In this document: positions 1 to 7,849 of the stretch, in pieces
Layout of the letters: every line of letters begins with the position of its first letter
How positions within the stretch are numbered: position 1 is the first letter of the stretch
Assembly (NCBI GenBank): GCA_003454665.1
Contig: DMKB01000115.1
Coordinates: forward strand, 1 to 16,933
Length of the DNA stretch: 16,933 bases
Source of the DNA: Nitrospiraceae bacterium
Lineage (GTDB): Bacteria; Nitrospirota; UBA9217
Direction: 5' to 3'
Notes under the pieces: model-generated
What the model was told of the DNA's origin: nothing
Seen by the model: only the letters and a program-made list of their open reading frames with translations
Database searches by the model: none
Position numbers and translations under genes: made by a program

Positions 1-769
1 CTCTGCAACCGATTATGCTCTTTATTTTTGTGTACGATAGCGGCGGGCCGCCGCCGATTCGTTTACCGTCGACGAAAATACCATCCACGATGCCCCATTC
101 CAGGAGCGCCTCGTGTTCCGAGGTATCGATTGTCCTGAACGAAGCAGCGTCGCCATATTCACGGCATGCCCGTTTTGAGCGTTCATACACCATATTCTGG
201 CCGGGACACCAGCCGTTCATGAAGGCCGTGATCGCCACTCCTCCGGGCATGACCGGAACGCTTTTTCTCTGCTTTATCCAGGACGGCGGCCTCGCATCAC
301 CGGTGAAGGCCTTCCAGACCAGCACGGCGATCCCGTCCCGGTCAGCTTTCTTGTAACCATGCTTCTTGAACCAGGACGCCTTCATCCAGAAGGGCGGCCA
401 GATGCCCCAGGCTGCCATGCCCTTTGCGCCTCTTGATCTGGCATCCTCTTCCGCAGCCTGAAGCAAAGCCCTGCCCATGCCTTTTTTCTGAAAATTTCCT
501 CTCCCCTGCTTGCGGCCGTGCACCCAAATGCACAAAATAAAGTAGAGGTCTTTCCCGTCGATAAAGGATTCCTCAACGGGCAGGTACTGGATCATGCCTC
601 CGACAATACCCTGGTCATCGACTGCAAGTTTTACCCGCAGGCCCCGGTCTTTATACTTGTCGTACCAGCACGCCTTATGGTCGCCTGCTTCCTTGATTTC
701 GTCGGACCAGTCCTCAAGGCACTGGAAGTAGACGTCATGACTCTCGGGCGTAAGATCGATGACCTTCAT
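1..769 (-). CDS. GNAT N-acetyltransferase with C-terminal YoaP-like domain (partial at 3' end)
   Basis: The frame opens at ATG 769, preceded by a GAGGGG ribosome site, and runs open for 256 codons to the window edge with no stop. Residues about 1-150 form a GNAT fold; the acetyl-CoA loop is visible as QKKGMGRALL at residues 94-103. Residues about 165-250 look like the YoaP-type thioredoxin-like tail: a MNGWCPGQN segment (Cys188), then a strand pattern IVDGIFVDGKRIGGGPPLS. Related YoaP proteins are about 250 residues long, so only a few residues should be missing. By family it transfers an acetyl group from acetyl-CoA to an unknown acceptor; the role of the tail is not established. It lies 32 bp downstream of the lipoprotein stop and could be read from the same transcript. 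I am confident of the GNAT call and fairly confident of the YoaP-like tail. Confidence 0.88.
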   Translation of the reverse strand, partial: MKVIDLTPESHDVYFQCLEDWSDEIKEAGDHKACWYDKYKDRGLRVKLAVDDQGIVGGMIQYLPVEESFIDGKDLYFILCIWVHGRKQGRGNFQKKGMGRALLQAAEEDARSRGAKGMAAWGIWPPFWMKASWFKKHGYKKADRDGIAVLVWKAFTGDARPPSWIKQRKSVPVMPGGVAITAFMNGWCPGQNMVYERSKRACREYGDAASFRTIDTSEHEALLEWGIVDGIFVDGKRIGGGPPLSYTKIKSIIGCR

Positions 770-801
770 GATCGGCCCCTCGCTTCTCTATACCCAGTTA
801 T

Positions 802-1581
802 CTAAGGCTTTTTCTTCAATGACGCATCAGAAGCCGTTTGCTTCATAAGAGGATTTAATGCTATGTTAACAGCCTCTTTATTTCGATCTTTGGAAGCAAA
901 ATACGCATTTTCGTTAACAGGAATAAATTTTGCCGCTTTAAAAGCGCCGGTCTGCAGTTTCGCTATAACGTGAATGCCGCCCGCGTTCATATACGCAATC
1001 TTTCCATTTTTGTCTTCTATTCTGACAAGCAAGGATAGTGCCGGTACTTTACCAGAGAAGTTCGACCCGAGAAACGAACAGGATTCTACTTCATCCTCTG
1101 TCCCATTCCACCTTGCCTTACACTGTGAGAATTTAGCGCCGCTCACAATAATACGCGGTTGAAGAACAGCATCTACGTGGGAGTCGGAACTTAACTTTTC
1201 CATGCACTGCTTTCTTACGCGCTTAATCTTCGTTTCGTCCTTTTTTCCGGTTTGAGGATCAAACAGATTTCCTTCCTTCTTAACCAACATTTTCCAGATT
1301 TTCTCATACTTCTTCGAAGATATTGTGGAGAAGCCTGCTTCTTTAAGTTTGGCCACAATAAGTGCCTCGAATTCTGCCTCCACCTTATCAGCCTGCTTTA
1401 ATTTCTCGGATACGGAAAGCGGCTCAAGAGCTATTGTTTTAATGTCGGCATGAAATTTGGCTTGATCGATCTTAAATGGTTGCTTCGTGAACTGGGGTAT
1501 CGTAGCACAGCCACCAATGACCGCTGACAGCAGAATTACCATCAGCAATCGTATCCCTTTCAATTCCTCTCGCAGTTTCAT
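802..1581 (-). CDS. Putative outer- or inner-membrane lipoprotein, unknown function
   Basis: This 259-residue protein begins with a charged n-region (KLREELKGIR), a hydrophobic stretch and a lipobox VIGGC with the lipidated cysteine at residue 25, so it should be a type II signal peptidase substrate anchored in a membrane. ATG 1581 is supported by AGGAGG about 7 bases upstream. The mature part is lysine-rich and mixed alpha/beta. It contains Cys126, Cys154 and Cys168, possibly disulfide forming, and a segment GKIAYMNAGGIHVIAK. The general plan (lipobox, a helix-rich 'AEFEALIVAKLKEAGFS' segment, a later beta-rich half) resembles bacterial lipoproteins that assemble at the cell envelope, but I do not recognise a named family. 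It stands 223 bp downstream of the exported-protein cluster. Confidence 0.85.
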   Translation of the reverse strand: MKLREELKGIRLLMVILLSAVIGGCATIPQFTKQPFKIDQAKFHADIKTIALEPLSVSEKLKQADKVEAEFEALIVAKLKEAGFSTISSKKYEKIWKMLVKKEGNLFDPQTGKKDETKIKRVRKQCMEKLSSDSHVDAVLQPRIIVSGAKFSQCKARWNGTEDEVESCSFLGSNFSGKVPALSLLVRIEDKNGKIAYMNAGGIHVIAKLQTGAFKAAKFIPVNENAYFASKDRNKEAVNIALNPLMKQTASDASLKKKP

Positions 1582-1804
1582 ACATTCGCCTCCTTCGTAT
1601 GTGATTATGTTAGATGCTCGCCCTATGGTTTATGATGCACTATCCGTTATCCGTATTCTGTTGTCTTTCACTCATGAGGAACCCCCGCTCAACCAGCGTC
1701 GGAAAGGCTCCCTCGATAGTGCGATATCCTGCAGTACTGCCTTGGCTGGATGGCCGCGGGATCACCGGTAAATATTTTATTCCCTGTCGCCTGATGTTTC
1801 ATCG

Positions 1805-3640
1805 TCACGGTTTCTTGAATTTCATGAGTAGAAACGGACGTCTGGCCTGCTTTAGATTACTCAACGGTACGATTTCGGGATAATTCTCAAGCTGATGGAT
1901 GACCAAATCCCCCCCATCGAGTATGTTTTTTGGATCATTGTCCTGATAGAGCGCAGCGACATGGCTGTTAAAGTGCAGCAAGAGGCCGTCGTCGATCATC
2001 TGTGCGTCCACGGCAACCGTATCTCGGGCGTTGTAGGCTATCCCGTTCTTGAATGAAAGCACGTCATCCACCTTCGCCAAAAATTTCCGGAAATTATTCT
2101 GATTCAAATACGATATTGCATACCCCTGCCTCCGTTTTCCATAGCTGATAAAATCAAGGCAGTCGGCGCCATACTGCGCGTCGGCCCCGGTAGCGTTATC
2201 GACATTCAGCAGGCCGCTGCCGAGAATATAGGGCAAATTAAGGATTTCGGTTAATTTACCCGTATAGCCTTCGTTCATATACTTTGAGATGCAGAGAACC
2301 GGTGATCGAAAGTAATCATCGTCCTTGGAAACCTCAGCGTAAAGCCGGATCGATCCGGCACCGGTCATGCTATCAAAAAGATGTCGGAGCTGGTATGAGT
2401 GAATGCGACGGCTGTTTTTCAGCTTGTCAATGTCTCTGGTTTTGAACAGTATATATTTAGATGCATCATTCGCAAATCCATAGTTATTTTGTCCGATAAT
2501 GTTATAGCTTCTCCCTTCCGAGGCCACAGCCTTCCATGTCACCGAAACGTTTTCATCACGATCAAAACCAGTGTTCAGGTAAACCTCAAAGGCGTCATCC
2601 TGGAGAAAATAGTTGCATTTTTTGGGGGCGAATGTTTTTCCGCGCTTGCTCAGCAGAATAACCGGCTGTTTATATCGGTTGCGCCACGTTTTTAGCAAAG
2701 CTTCCCATTTGTTACGCTTATAGTGAACCGCGTATCTTGAAGGATTTTGGAGCAAAAGACTGATCAACGAGGAAGAAGCCTTCGAGATTTCAAAGTATGA
2801 TACCTGTCTGTTGTCTTCATAAGCAGATTTCGCAAGCTCAGATCGGTCAGGCCCATGCTCTGCAAAGGGTTCAAAATAAATTCTTGCATTTATGATCTCT
2901 GAGAACGCCTCGATGGCCATAGTAAGCAGCCGATTCGCCTGATCGTCTGATTTCAGATAGGGCCGGGAAATAGCTATCGTAACGGAGTGAAGGTCTTTAA
3001 GCGTTAGTATATATGTAAAAATCTCCTCGAATTGTTGATCTGCTTTATCATGCGGAACGCCTGCAAAATAATCGAGGTCTACGCTTACAACAACGGGAAC
3101 GTCGAAATCCGACGCTATTTTCTGTCGCCTGAAATCAGTGACCGAAAATCTATCCGACACATCTCCGCAGGACCGCGGCACTGCGACTTCATGGGCATTG
3201 ATCGTGGACTTTACATGGGCTTTCTTACTACGGATTTCTCTGGGTAACAATGAATCTCCAGCAATCCAGGTAACGTTCCGGATGGGGTGTGGAAGAAGGG
3301 GCTCAATCCAATTGAAACTCTGAATAATGCCGTGCTTGTTCCAGAAGGTGTAATGTGCAGAATGGTCATTAAGTCCTCCCTTTTTGCTCAATATTGTCCG
3401 GACAAAGTCAGAATTAAAGACTTCCGTCGCATCGCTGTGCTGATCAAAGAGAAGCAGATGATACTGCTGGTCCCAGCTCAGATGTTCTGCAAGCCAGTAG
3501 AAACTGCCGGCATGATTGTCCTCAATATGGACGGAAAGAAACGGATTCGCAGATCCTCTGCACGGCCAAAGCAGCACTACCGGGAAGAGGAACAGAAAAG
3601 CCCATCCATATACTTGTTTAGCTCTATCGCGAGTATGCAT
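1805..3640 (-). CDS. Exported UPF0489/arginase-like protein fused to an NlpC/P60-like domain
   Basis: This is a 611-residue protein with a hydrophobic N-terminus (residues about 11-26, then CRGSANP) that suggests export or a membrane anchor. Residues about 33-260 resemble UPF0489 proteins (arginase-like fold): HIEDNH at 38-43, a metal-type DQHSD at 66-70, and SVDLDYF at 187-192. Residues about 460-600 look like an NlpC/P60 peptidase core: LNLPYILGSG (468-476), GADCLDFISY with candidate nucleophile Cys493, HVAALY with His560, and His582 in DLVIHQL. This order and spacing fit the Cys-His-His triad of that clan. The start codon overlaps the upstream gene's 3' end by 17 bases, and I see no clear Shine-Dalgarno site, so translational coupling is likely. 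The substrate is unknown. The UPF0489 assignment is moderate and the NlpC/P60-like assignment somewhat stronger; both are motif readings, not search results. Confidence 0.85.
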   Translation of the reverse strand: MHTRDRAKQVYGWAFLFLFPVVLLWPCRGSANPFLSVHIEDNHAGSFYWLAEHLSWDQQYHLLLFDQHSDATEVFNSDFVRTILSKKGGLNDHSAHYTFWNKHGIIQSFNWIEPLLPHPIRNVTWIAGDSLLPREIRSKKAHVKSTINAHEVAVPRSCGDVSDRFSVTDFRRQKIASDFDVPVVVSVDLDYFAGVPHDKADQQFEEIFTYILTLKDLHSVTIAISRPYLKSDDQANRLLTMAIEAFSEIINARIYFEPFAEHGPDRSELAKSAYEDNRQVSYFEISKASSSLISLLLQNPSRYAVHYKRNKWEALLKTWRNRYKQPVILLSKRGKTFAPKKCNYFLQDDAFEVYLNTGFDRDENVSVTWKAVASEGRSYNIIGQNNYGFANDASKYILFKTRDIDKLKNSRRIHSYQLRHLFDSMTGAGSIRLYAEVSKDDDYFRSPVLCISKYMNEGYTGKLTEILNLPYILGSGLLNVDNATGADAQYGADCLDFISYGKRRQGYAISYLNQNNFRKFLAKVDDVLSFKNGIAYNARDTVAVDAQMIDDGLLLHFNSHVAALYQDNDPKNILDGGDLVIHQLENYPEIVPLSNLKQARRPFLLMKFKKP

Positions 3641-4946
3641 GTTTTGGTTTGGACGTTAATTGTTGACGAAGGATTATTTCGCTGATGCACGTGTCCTCGT
3701 ATTTTGCGCCCTTGTAGACCTTGTCAATAACGAGTTTTATGGTCCTGACTTTTCCCTTATAACCGCTTATATCTATATAATGGTATGCTTTCGGATATGC
3801 GGGATAATACGATACGTATTCATCCGGGAAAGAGGACGTGACGGTGTAGGAATCGTTGACTATCGCCGTTATCTCGGCCACGCGGTTGTTAGCATAATAA
3901 TGTTTTCTTGATTTTGCATAGCCCGGCATAATTCCAATTTGCGAAATAGTTCTCGGTTTCTTGAGTTGCAACAAGAGATATTCTCCGATCCCATCGCCTG
4001 TCCTGCCCTCTGCCCAGGCAGTGCCCTCTTCCATATCTTTTACGCGCTCAGCCTTATATTTGCTTATCGGCTTCAGCGTTGACGAAGCCTTGACGTTATA
4101 TGCATGGGATGCATAATAATACCTTGGTCCTTCAAAAATATAAAACGCAGTAGGCGCTGTTACTTCTTCATTTATTTCTTCATCAAAAGTGAAATGGAGG
4201 AACACAGCGTTATTGAAATCAATGAGAATATTGTCCTTCCACGTCGGCTCCAAATTATCGAATTCCCAGGTAAATGTATTATCGACGCGAATAAACTTTT
4301 TTGCCGGCTTTATGGTAATAAGCTCAGAGTCTATAGATATTGGTTTAATTGTTACCTTTCCTTTCTGTATCGGCCCTTTCCAGGTCGAACCGGTTGAGAG
4401 GAGATATCGGAAGAGTTCCGAGGCATAGTTGTCATCCATGGAAGGTCCACCGTGGCTCAGCTGGTACCGGGAGCTGTAAGAAATCGCGATTTTCTTTTGC
4501 TCGCCCTTCTTAAATTTTACGCTTGATACAAACCAGCTGATTTTCATCGGGTTGTCGATGTCGCCGCCCGCCAGGGCATCGGGCACGGGTATCGATTTGA
4601 TTGCTCCGCCTTTGACATACTTGTATTTCGTTTCGCTGCCGTCAACTTCTATATGGTATTCGCGAATTTCATTCTTATTCCCGTAGATGGTATTCGGAAA
4701 ACCGGCCTTGACGGTGACAACTTCTCCGGTATTTTTCATGATATAGGTGACCGTTACTTTTGCATGATCTCTATACAGTTCAATGTTCAGGTCTTCATTC
4801 AGTATTTCAACTTGATTGGTACCTATTGCCTCGAGATGGCCGGAGCCAAAGCTTCCCGTTCCAAAACCTCCCCCCCAGTTGGCAAAGGTTGATCCAGGAA
4901 TAATGAAACAAGCTGAAATACTAATGAACAGAAATGTTCTTTTCAT
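3624..4946 (-). CDS. Exported DUF4424-like protein with C-terminal NADase-type glycan-binding domain
   Basis: This 440-residue protein has a signal peptide (residues 1-22, ending STFA before NWGGG). The next part, residues about 40-260, resembles DUF4424-type proteins: a beta-rich domain with EDLNIELY, KVTVTYIMKNTGE and a FPN turn. The last part, residues about 285-430, matches the discoidin-like 'NADase-type glycan-binding' domain: TAWAEG (309-314), GIGEY (319-323), PGYAKS (341-346), NNR (353-355) and KYEDTCISEI (415-424). The protein should therefore be secreted or periplasmic and bind a carbohydrate. Its ATG overlaps the CapA-like stop (ATGA at 4946-4943), and a GGGAGGA ribosome site lies inside the end of that gene, so the two are translationally coupled. 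The C-terminal domain is a confident call; the N-terminal assignment is moderate. Confidence 0.88.
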   Translation of the reverse strand: MKRTFLFISISACFIIPGSTFANWGGGFGTGSFGSGHLEAIGTNQVEILNEDLNIELYRDHAKVTVTYIMKNTGEVVTVKAGFPNTIYGNKNEIREYHIEVDGSETKYKYVKGGAIKSIPVPDALAGGDIDNPMKISWFVSSVKFKKGEQKKIAISYSSRYQLSHGGPSMDDNYASELFRYLLSTGSTWKGPIQKGKVTIKPISIDSELITIKPAKKFIRVDNTFTWEFDNLEPTWKDNILIDFNNAVFLHFTFDEEINEEVTAPTAFYIFEGPRYYYASHAYNVKASSTLKPISKYKAERVKDMEEGTAWAEGRTGDGIGEYLLLQLKKPRTISQIGIMPGYAKSRKHYYANNRVAEITAIVNDSYTVTSSFPDEYVSYYPAYPKAYHYIDISGYKGKVRTIKLVIDKVYKGAKYEDTCISEIILRQQLTSKPKHAYSR

Positions 4947-5935
4947 TGAGTCCTCCCTTTTGAATAAATCATACCTTCACCGGCAAACAGAATATTCTTA
5001 TTCTGTAAATTCGTTTGCGAAAGGTGCTTGATAAGATTATACACCCTATTGCTCGCATCCACAATGGGAACTCCATAGCGAAAGGTATAACTTGTTATGC
5101 GCGCCTTCTGGAAATCACCGGTCCGGTTCACGTCGACATGTATGGAAAATGTCGGCGTATCACCGTGTCTCTCTACGCCGGGATAATCAAAGATGAAATT
5201 CCCCAATGAATATACGATAAGCCGATTTTTATAAAGCTCTATTCCGCGTAAGATATGCGGGCCATGGCCGAGGATGAGATCGGCGCCGGCATCGATACAG
5301 GCGCGAGAAAATGCAACCGCATCTCCGCGCTCTTCATTCCCAAAAAATTCCATTGTATGCGGCACAAGGTATCCCCGGTGGTGCTCTCCTCCCATGTGGG
5401 CGGATACTATGATAATATCTTCCTTGAACGAGCCGATTATTTCAGCGGCCTCATTGATCTTGTTTATATTATTATCCCCGCTGAATGAAAAGGCGATGAA
5501 CCTTACGGTTTGGCCGTTGATATCGATCGCAGCACCTTGATCAGCCAAACCTGCTGTATGAAAACCACGGCAGTTCAGCACGGACAGTGTGTTACTGTAG
5601 TATACAGTCCCGGAATCGAGGACATGGTTGTTGGCAAGGCTCAGCGTGTTTATACCGATTTGTTCCAGGATGTTGATGGATTCAAGAGGCATTGTTAATT
5701 TTAATCGAAGCGCATCTTGCCGGCTGTGGTGATTTGAAAGAACACCCTCGAAATTTGCAAACACAATATCGCCCTGCAAATTAAGCTTATGCAGTTCATC
5801 TGCATGTTGGTCGATTATCCTTTGACTTACATAAACGTCGCCGACAGCGGCTATTGTGATAGTCGATTTTTGGGAGACAGGTTGCGGCTGGATTAAAAAA
5901 GAGAAAACAATGCAAGATAAGAATAGAATTCGCAT
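4943..5935 (-). CDS. CapA family protein (PgsA-like metallophosphatase fold)
   Basis: A 330-residue protein with a short hydrophobic N-terminus (residues about 2-16) and the full motif series of CapA/PgsA proteins, which share the calcineurin-like metallophosphatase fold: VGDV (31-34), NFEG (61-64), ANNH (101-104), SAHMGGEHH (178-186), GHGPH (223-227) and SLGNF (243-247). Family members are tied to poly-gamma-glutamate or other capsule synthesis and export and are membrane-anchored or exported. No other capsule genes (capB, capC) are near, so the name should not be read as proof of polyglutamate production. It is the first gene of a three-gene cluster, joined by an ATGA overlap to the glycan-binding gene. 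I see no Shine-Dalgarno site before ATG 5935; an A+T-rich AATAAT lies 7 bases upstream. Confidence 0.9.
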   Translation of the reverse strand: MRILFLSCIVFSFLIQPQPVSQKSTITIAAVGDVYVSQRIIDQHADELHKLNLQGDIVFANFEGVLSNHHSRQDALRLKLTMPLESINILEQIGINTLSLANNHVLDSGTVYYSNTLSVLNCRGFHTAGLADQGAAIDINGQTVRFIAFSFSGDNNINKINEAAEIIGSFKEDIIIVSAHMGGEHHRGYLVPHTMEFFGNEERGDAVAFSRACIDAGADLILGHGPHILRGIELYKNRLIVYSLGNFIFDYPGVERHGDTPTFSIHVDVNRTGDFQKARITSYTFRYGVPIVDASNRVYNLIKHLSQTNLQNKNILFAGEGMIYSKGRTQ

Positions 5936-6150
5936 GCATCAAATTATTTCATAAAATCCACGGGAATGCAAGGCTCTTTGTTGAAGGAGGAACCTGGGGG
6001 ACGCTGTTTCCTGTAGTGCATAACTATAATCGTTATACTGCTTCCCCATGCGGCCACCTCCTTCCCCGCTTCTTAATAATAGCAAAACTCCTTCAGCCCT
6101 TTCCGCGGAGGGCCGTCCTTTTTCTTCTCCGCCGGATAGCAGTGTTATTT

Positions 6151-6186
6151 TACCACGAAGTACACGGAGACCACGAAGAGAGGCAA
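6151..6186. repeat. Intergenic CCACGAAG-type degenerate repeat
   Basis: The word CCACGAAG occurs twice, at 6153-6160 and 6171-6178, separated by TACACGGAGA. It lies in the 273-bp gap between the YiiX-like gene and the CapA-like gene. Strings of this kind are dispersed between genes in many environmental genomes; I infer a non-coding repeat remnant. Confidence 0.45.
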
Positions 6187-6208
6187 GCACAAAATCCCAA
6201 ATAATTTC

Positions 6209-7000
6209 CTATTTATTTTCAGTTTCTGACTCCCTACCGTCCATGTCTCCCCATGTCAGCCCGAGACGGTCGAATCCCTGCTCAATCCTCGGCTTGACGA
6301 TCCGGAAATACGGTGAAACATCGAAATCTCTCGGTGTGAACAGACTATGATGCCGGATATGAAGGATTTCCTCGTAGCACTCGACACAGGCAGGGTCCTT
6401 CGACTGCTCGAGCTCAACTTCCGGCAGGATCGGGTAGCGGATCGACTGGAATGCCTGGGCTATCAGGGAAGAGCAGATCGCCCTCGTCGGATCACCGCTG
6501 CCGAGGGCAAGCAGCCGGCGTCTCCACCTACGCGGCACCGGCGGCGACTGAATGGCGTACCGGGCCAGATCAAAGATGTTCTTGAGGTCATAGTGGTGCC
6601 CGATGCGCGAAACAGCGTACGCCACCACCGCGTCCGTTTCCTTCTGCGAAAGCCCCATGGCCCTGCAGATCCGGGTATGCCGCCGGGAATACAGGCTGAG
6701 CGGGACTGTGCGCACACCCTCTCGTACATCGGCCTCCAGCAGAACGGGTGCCTCATCGCCGTCCTGCGGCAAACCCAGCGCGTCACCGATAAAAAGCGCT
6801 GCGTGGGACCATGTGGACTGCGTCAGGTACTTTATGGCGGCGCTGATGCGGCTGGTCCCTTCAACGAGCAGGACATCGCCCTTCATGAGCGTTGCCGCGA
6901 GCAGCTCAGGTTTGCTGGTGGCGATGTGGTCGCCGCTTTCACGCGGTCGCGAGAGAAACCGGGCGAGCCACTGTCCGATGACTTCCAAAGGGGACATCAT
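6209..7000 (-). CDS. YiiX-type permuted papain/NlpC/P60 cysteine hydrolase
   Basis: The 263-residue protein carries the hallmarks of the YiiX/YebB-type permuted NlpC/P60 family: GDVLLVEG (41-48), a helix IKYLTQSTWSHAALFIG with candidate catalytic His66, Glu89 in LLEAD, GHHYDLKN with Tyr137, and the nucleophile Cys176 in AICSSLIAQAF. In this circularly permuted fold the His lies before the Cys, as seen here. The substrate is unknown; relatives act on lipid, amide or peptide bonds. No signal peptide is evident, so a cytoplasmic or membrane-associated location is likely. ATG 7000 is chosen because a near-consensus promoter (7010-7038) places the transcript start only a few bases upstream; there is no Shine-Dalgarno site. 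A second ATG follows at once (6997) and cannot be ruled out. Confidence 0.88.
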   Translation of the reverse strand: MMSPLEVIGQWLARFLSRPRESGDHIATSKPELLAATLMKGDVLLVEGTSRISAAIKYLTQSTWSHAALFIGDALGLPQDGDEAPVLLEADVREGVRTVPLSLYSRRHTRICRAMGLSQKETDAVVAYAVSRIGHHYDLKNIFDLARYAIQSPPVPRRWRRRLLALGSGDPTRAICSSLIAQAFQSIRYPILPEVELEQSKDPACVECYEEILHIRHHSLFTPRDFDVSPYFRIVKPRIEQGFDRLGLTWGDMDGRESETENK

Positions 7001-7009
7001 TATGGCATT

Positions 7010-7038
7010 ACTATATGCGTGAGCAGTATTTGTGTCAA
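7010..7038 (-). promoter_or_regulatory. Sigma70-type promoter for the YiiX-like gene
   Basis: The minus strand shows TTGACA (7038-7033), a 17-base spacer and TATAGT (7015-7010), matching 11 of 12 consensus bases. The expected transcript start is about 7001-7004, next to ATG 7000, which implies a leaderless or almost leaderless mRNA. Confidence 0.7.
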
Positions 7039-7059
7039 GTAGGAAACTGCTGTATAGAG

Positions 7060-7195
7060 AGGGCAGAATGCAGAGAACAGACGAAAGATTATAGACAGTC
7101 AGACAGTAGACAGGGCACGGACAGCAATTGCAAAATGCAAAGTGTAAAGTGAAAAATGTAAAATTTCAGGAAATGATGCGGGAATACAGAAGACA
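7060..7195. repeat. Degenerate ACAG-word intergenic repeat tract
   Basis: The gap between the small membrane protein and the YiiX-like gene is made of recurring words: ATAGACAGTCAGACAGTAGA near 7091-7110, then CAAAATGCAAAGTGTAAAGT near 7130-7149, then AGAAGACAGACGG. No open frame of note lies on either strand. Similar text recurs at 7678-7765 and 13496-13514. I infer a decaying simple-word repeat, not a gene. Confidence 0.5.
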
Positions 7196-7210
7196 GACGG
7201 TAACGCGACA

Positions 7211-7242
7211 CCCCGCAGTACCGCCTGGGCGGTACTGCGGGG
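7211..7242. repeat. Perfect 15-bp inverted repeat (strong hairpin) downstream of the small membrane protein
   Basis: CCCCGCAGTACCGCC is followed by a 2-base loop and its exact complement. The element begins 15 bp past the stop of the 76-residue gene, so it may stabilise or end that mRNA. There is no U-tract on either side, so a classic intrinsic terminator is not supported; a REP-like element is the alternative. Confidence 0.75.
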
Positions 7243-7256
7243 CCATCATCCGGCAT

Positions 7257-7487
7257 CTATGCTTTCTTTTCGAGGATATAGCTTAAAACCAACAGCGTTA
7301 CCGGCCAAATGCCGACATAGATCCCCCACCGCTCTGAATGCGCTTCCTGAAAGACCGCCTTTAATGCAGGATCGGCGACATTACCGATAACCTGGCCTCC
7401 GATCTCCGGGCTGATATACCACACCGCCCACGACAGAGGTATACAAATAATTCCCAGCCAGAATGAAACTTGAGCTAATTTTTTCAT
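7257..7487 (-). CDS. Small two-helix membrane protein, unknown function
   Basis: A 76-residue protein with two likely membrane helices (residues about 6-25 and 54-72) and a polar link containing ADPALKAVFQEAHSERWG. The start ATG 7487 has a good AAGGAGA ribosome site 5 bases upstream. A promoter with an overlapping palindrome lies at 7638-7677, and a strong hairpin follows the stop, so the gene looks like an independently controlled single-gene unit. I do not recognise a family. The ribosome site, promoter and hydrophobic pattern together make it a credible real gene. Confidence 0.75.
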   Translation of the reverse strand: MKKLAQVSFWLGIICIPLSWAVWYISPEIGGQVIGNVADPALKAVFQEAHSERWGIYVGIWPVTLLVLSYILEKKA

Positions 7488-7637
7488 CTTTTTCTCCTTT
7501 TTGTTAGGATTCGCAATGCCAATAATTAGCCACCAAGATCACAGATAAAAGCTTGTCGAACAATGTGTTAAAGCTTCTCGTACATTTCCTCCTCTGAAGC
7601 CTCTCATCACACTGCTTATAATCATGAATCAGTTTTA

Positions 7638-7677
7638 TTACTATACTCACCATATAGTAAATTAATAGTATTGTCAA
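7638..7677 (-). promoter_or_regulatory. Promoter with overlapping operator-like palindrome for the small membrane protein
   Basis: TTGACA (7677-7672) is followed by a 17-base spacer and a weaker TATGGT. The -10 region overlaps a perfect palindrome, TTACTATA-N7-TATAGTAA (7638-7660); a further TACTAT half-site lies at 7665-7670 inside the spacer. This layout suits repression by a dimeric winged-helix regulator; HxlR/MarR-type proteins bind sites of this style. No regulator gene lies in the window. Confidence 0.55.
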
Positions 7678-7765
7678 TAACTACAGAGTACAGAATACAG
7701 ATCACAGATTACTAGACAGCAGACTACACAGGACAGAAAACAGATGACAGATGATAGACGGTCAG
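7678..7765. repeat. Degenerate ACAG-word intergenic repeat tract
   Basis: Words such as ACAGAGTACAGAATACAGAT, GACAGCAGACTACACAGGAC and ACAGATGACAGATGATAGAC follow one another without an open frame. The tract is related in style to 7060-7195 and 13496-13514. Confidence 0.5.
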
Positions 7766-7849
7766 ACGACATCGGATAAAAATTGACGATAGAACACAGA
7801 TGCAGAATGCCGGGTTGGCGCGGCATCCGATGCATCCGGCGTAGTGTTG

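Larger units (their letters stand above)
7488..7849. other. 362-bp gap: leader, promoter/operator, then repeat tract
   Basis: On the minus strand, from right to left, it holds an ACAG-word repeat tract (about 7678-7765), a promoter with an operator-like palindrome (7638-7677), and a 5' leader of roughly 150 bases before ATG 7487. No coding frame is convincing. Confidence 0.6.

Noticed and set aside
7060..7195. CRISPR-like array
   Set aside because: The words are degenerate and unevenly spaced, with no constant repeat length or spacer pattern.
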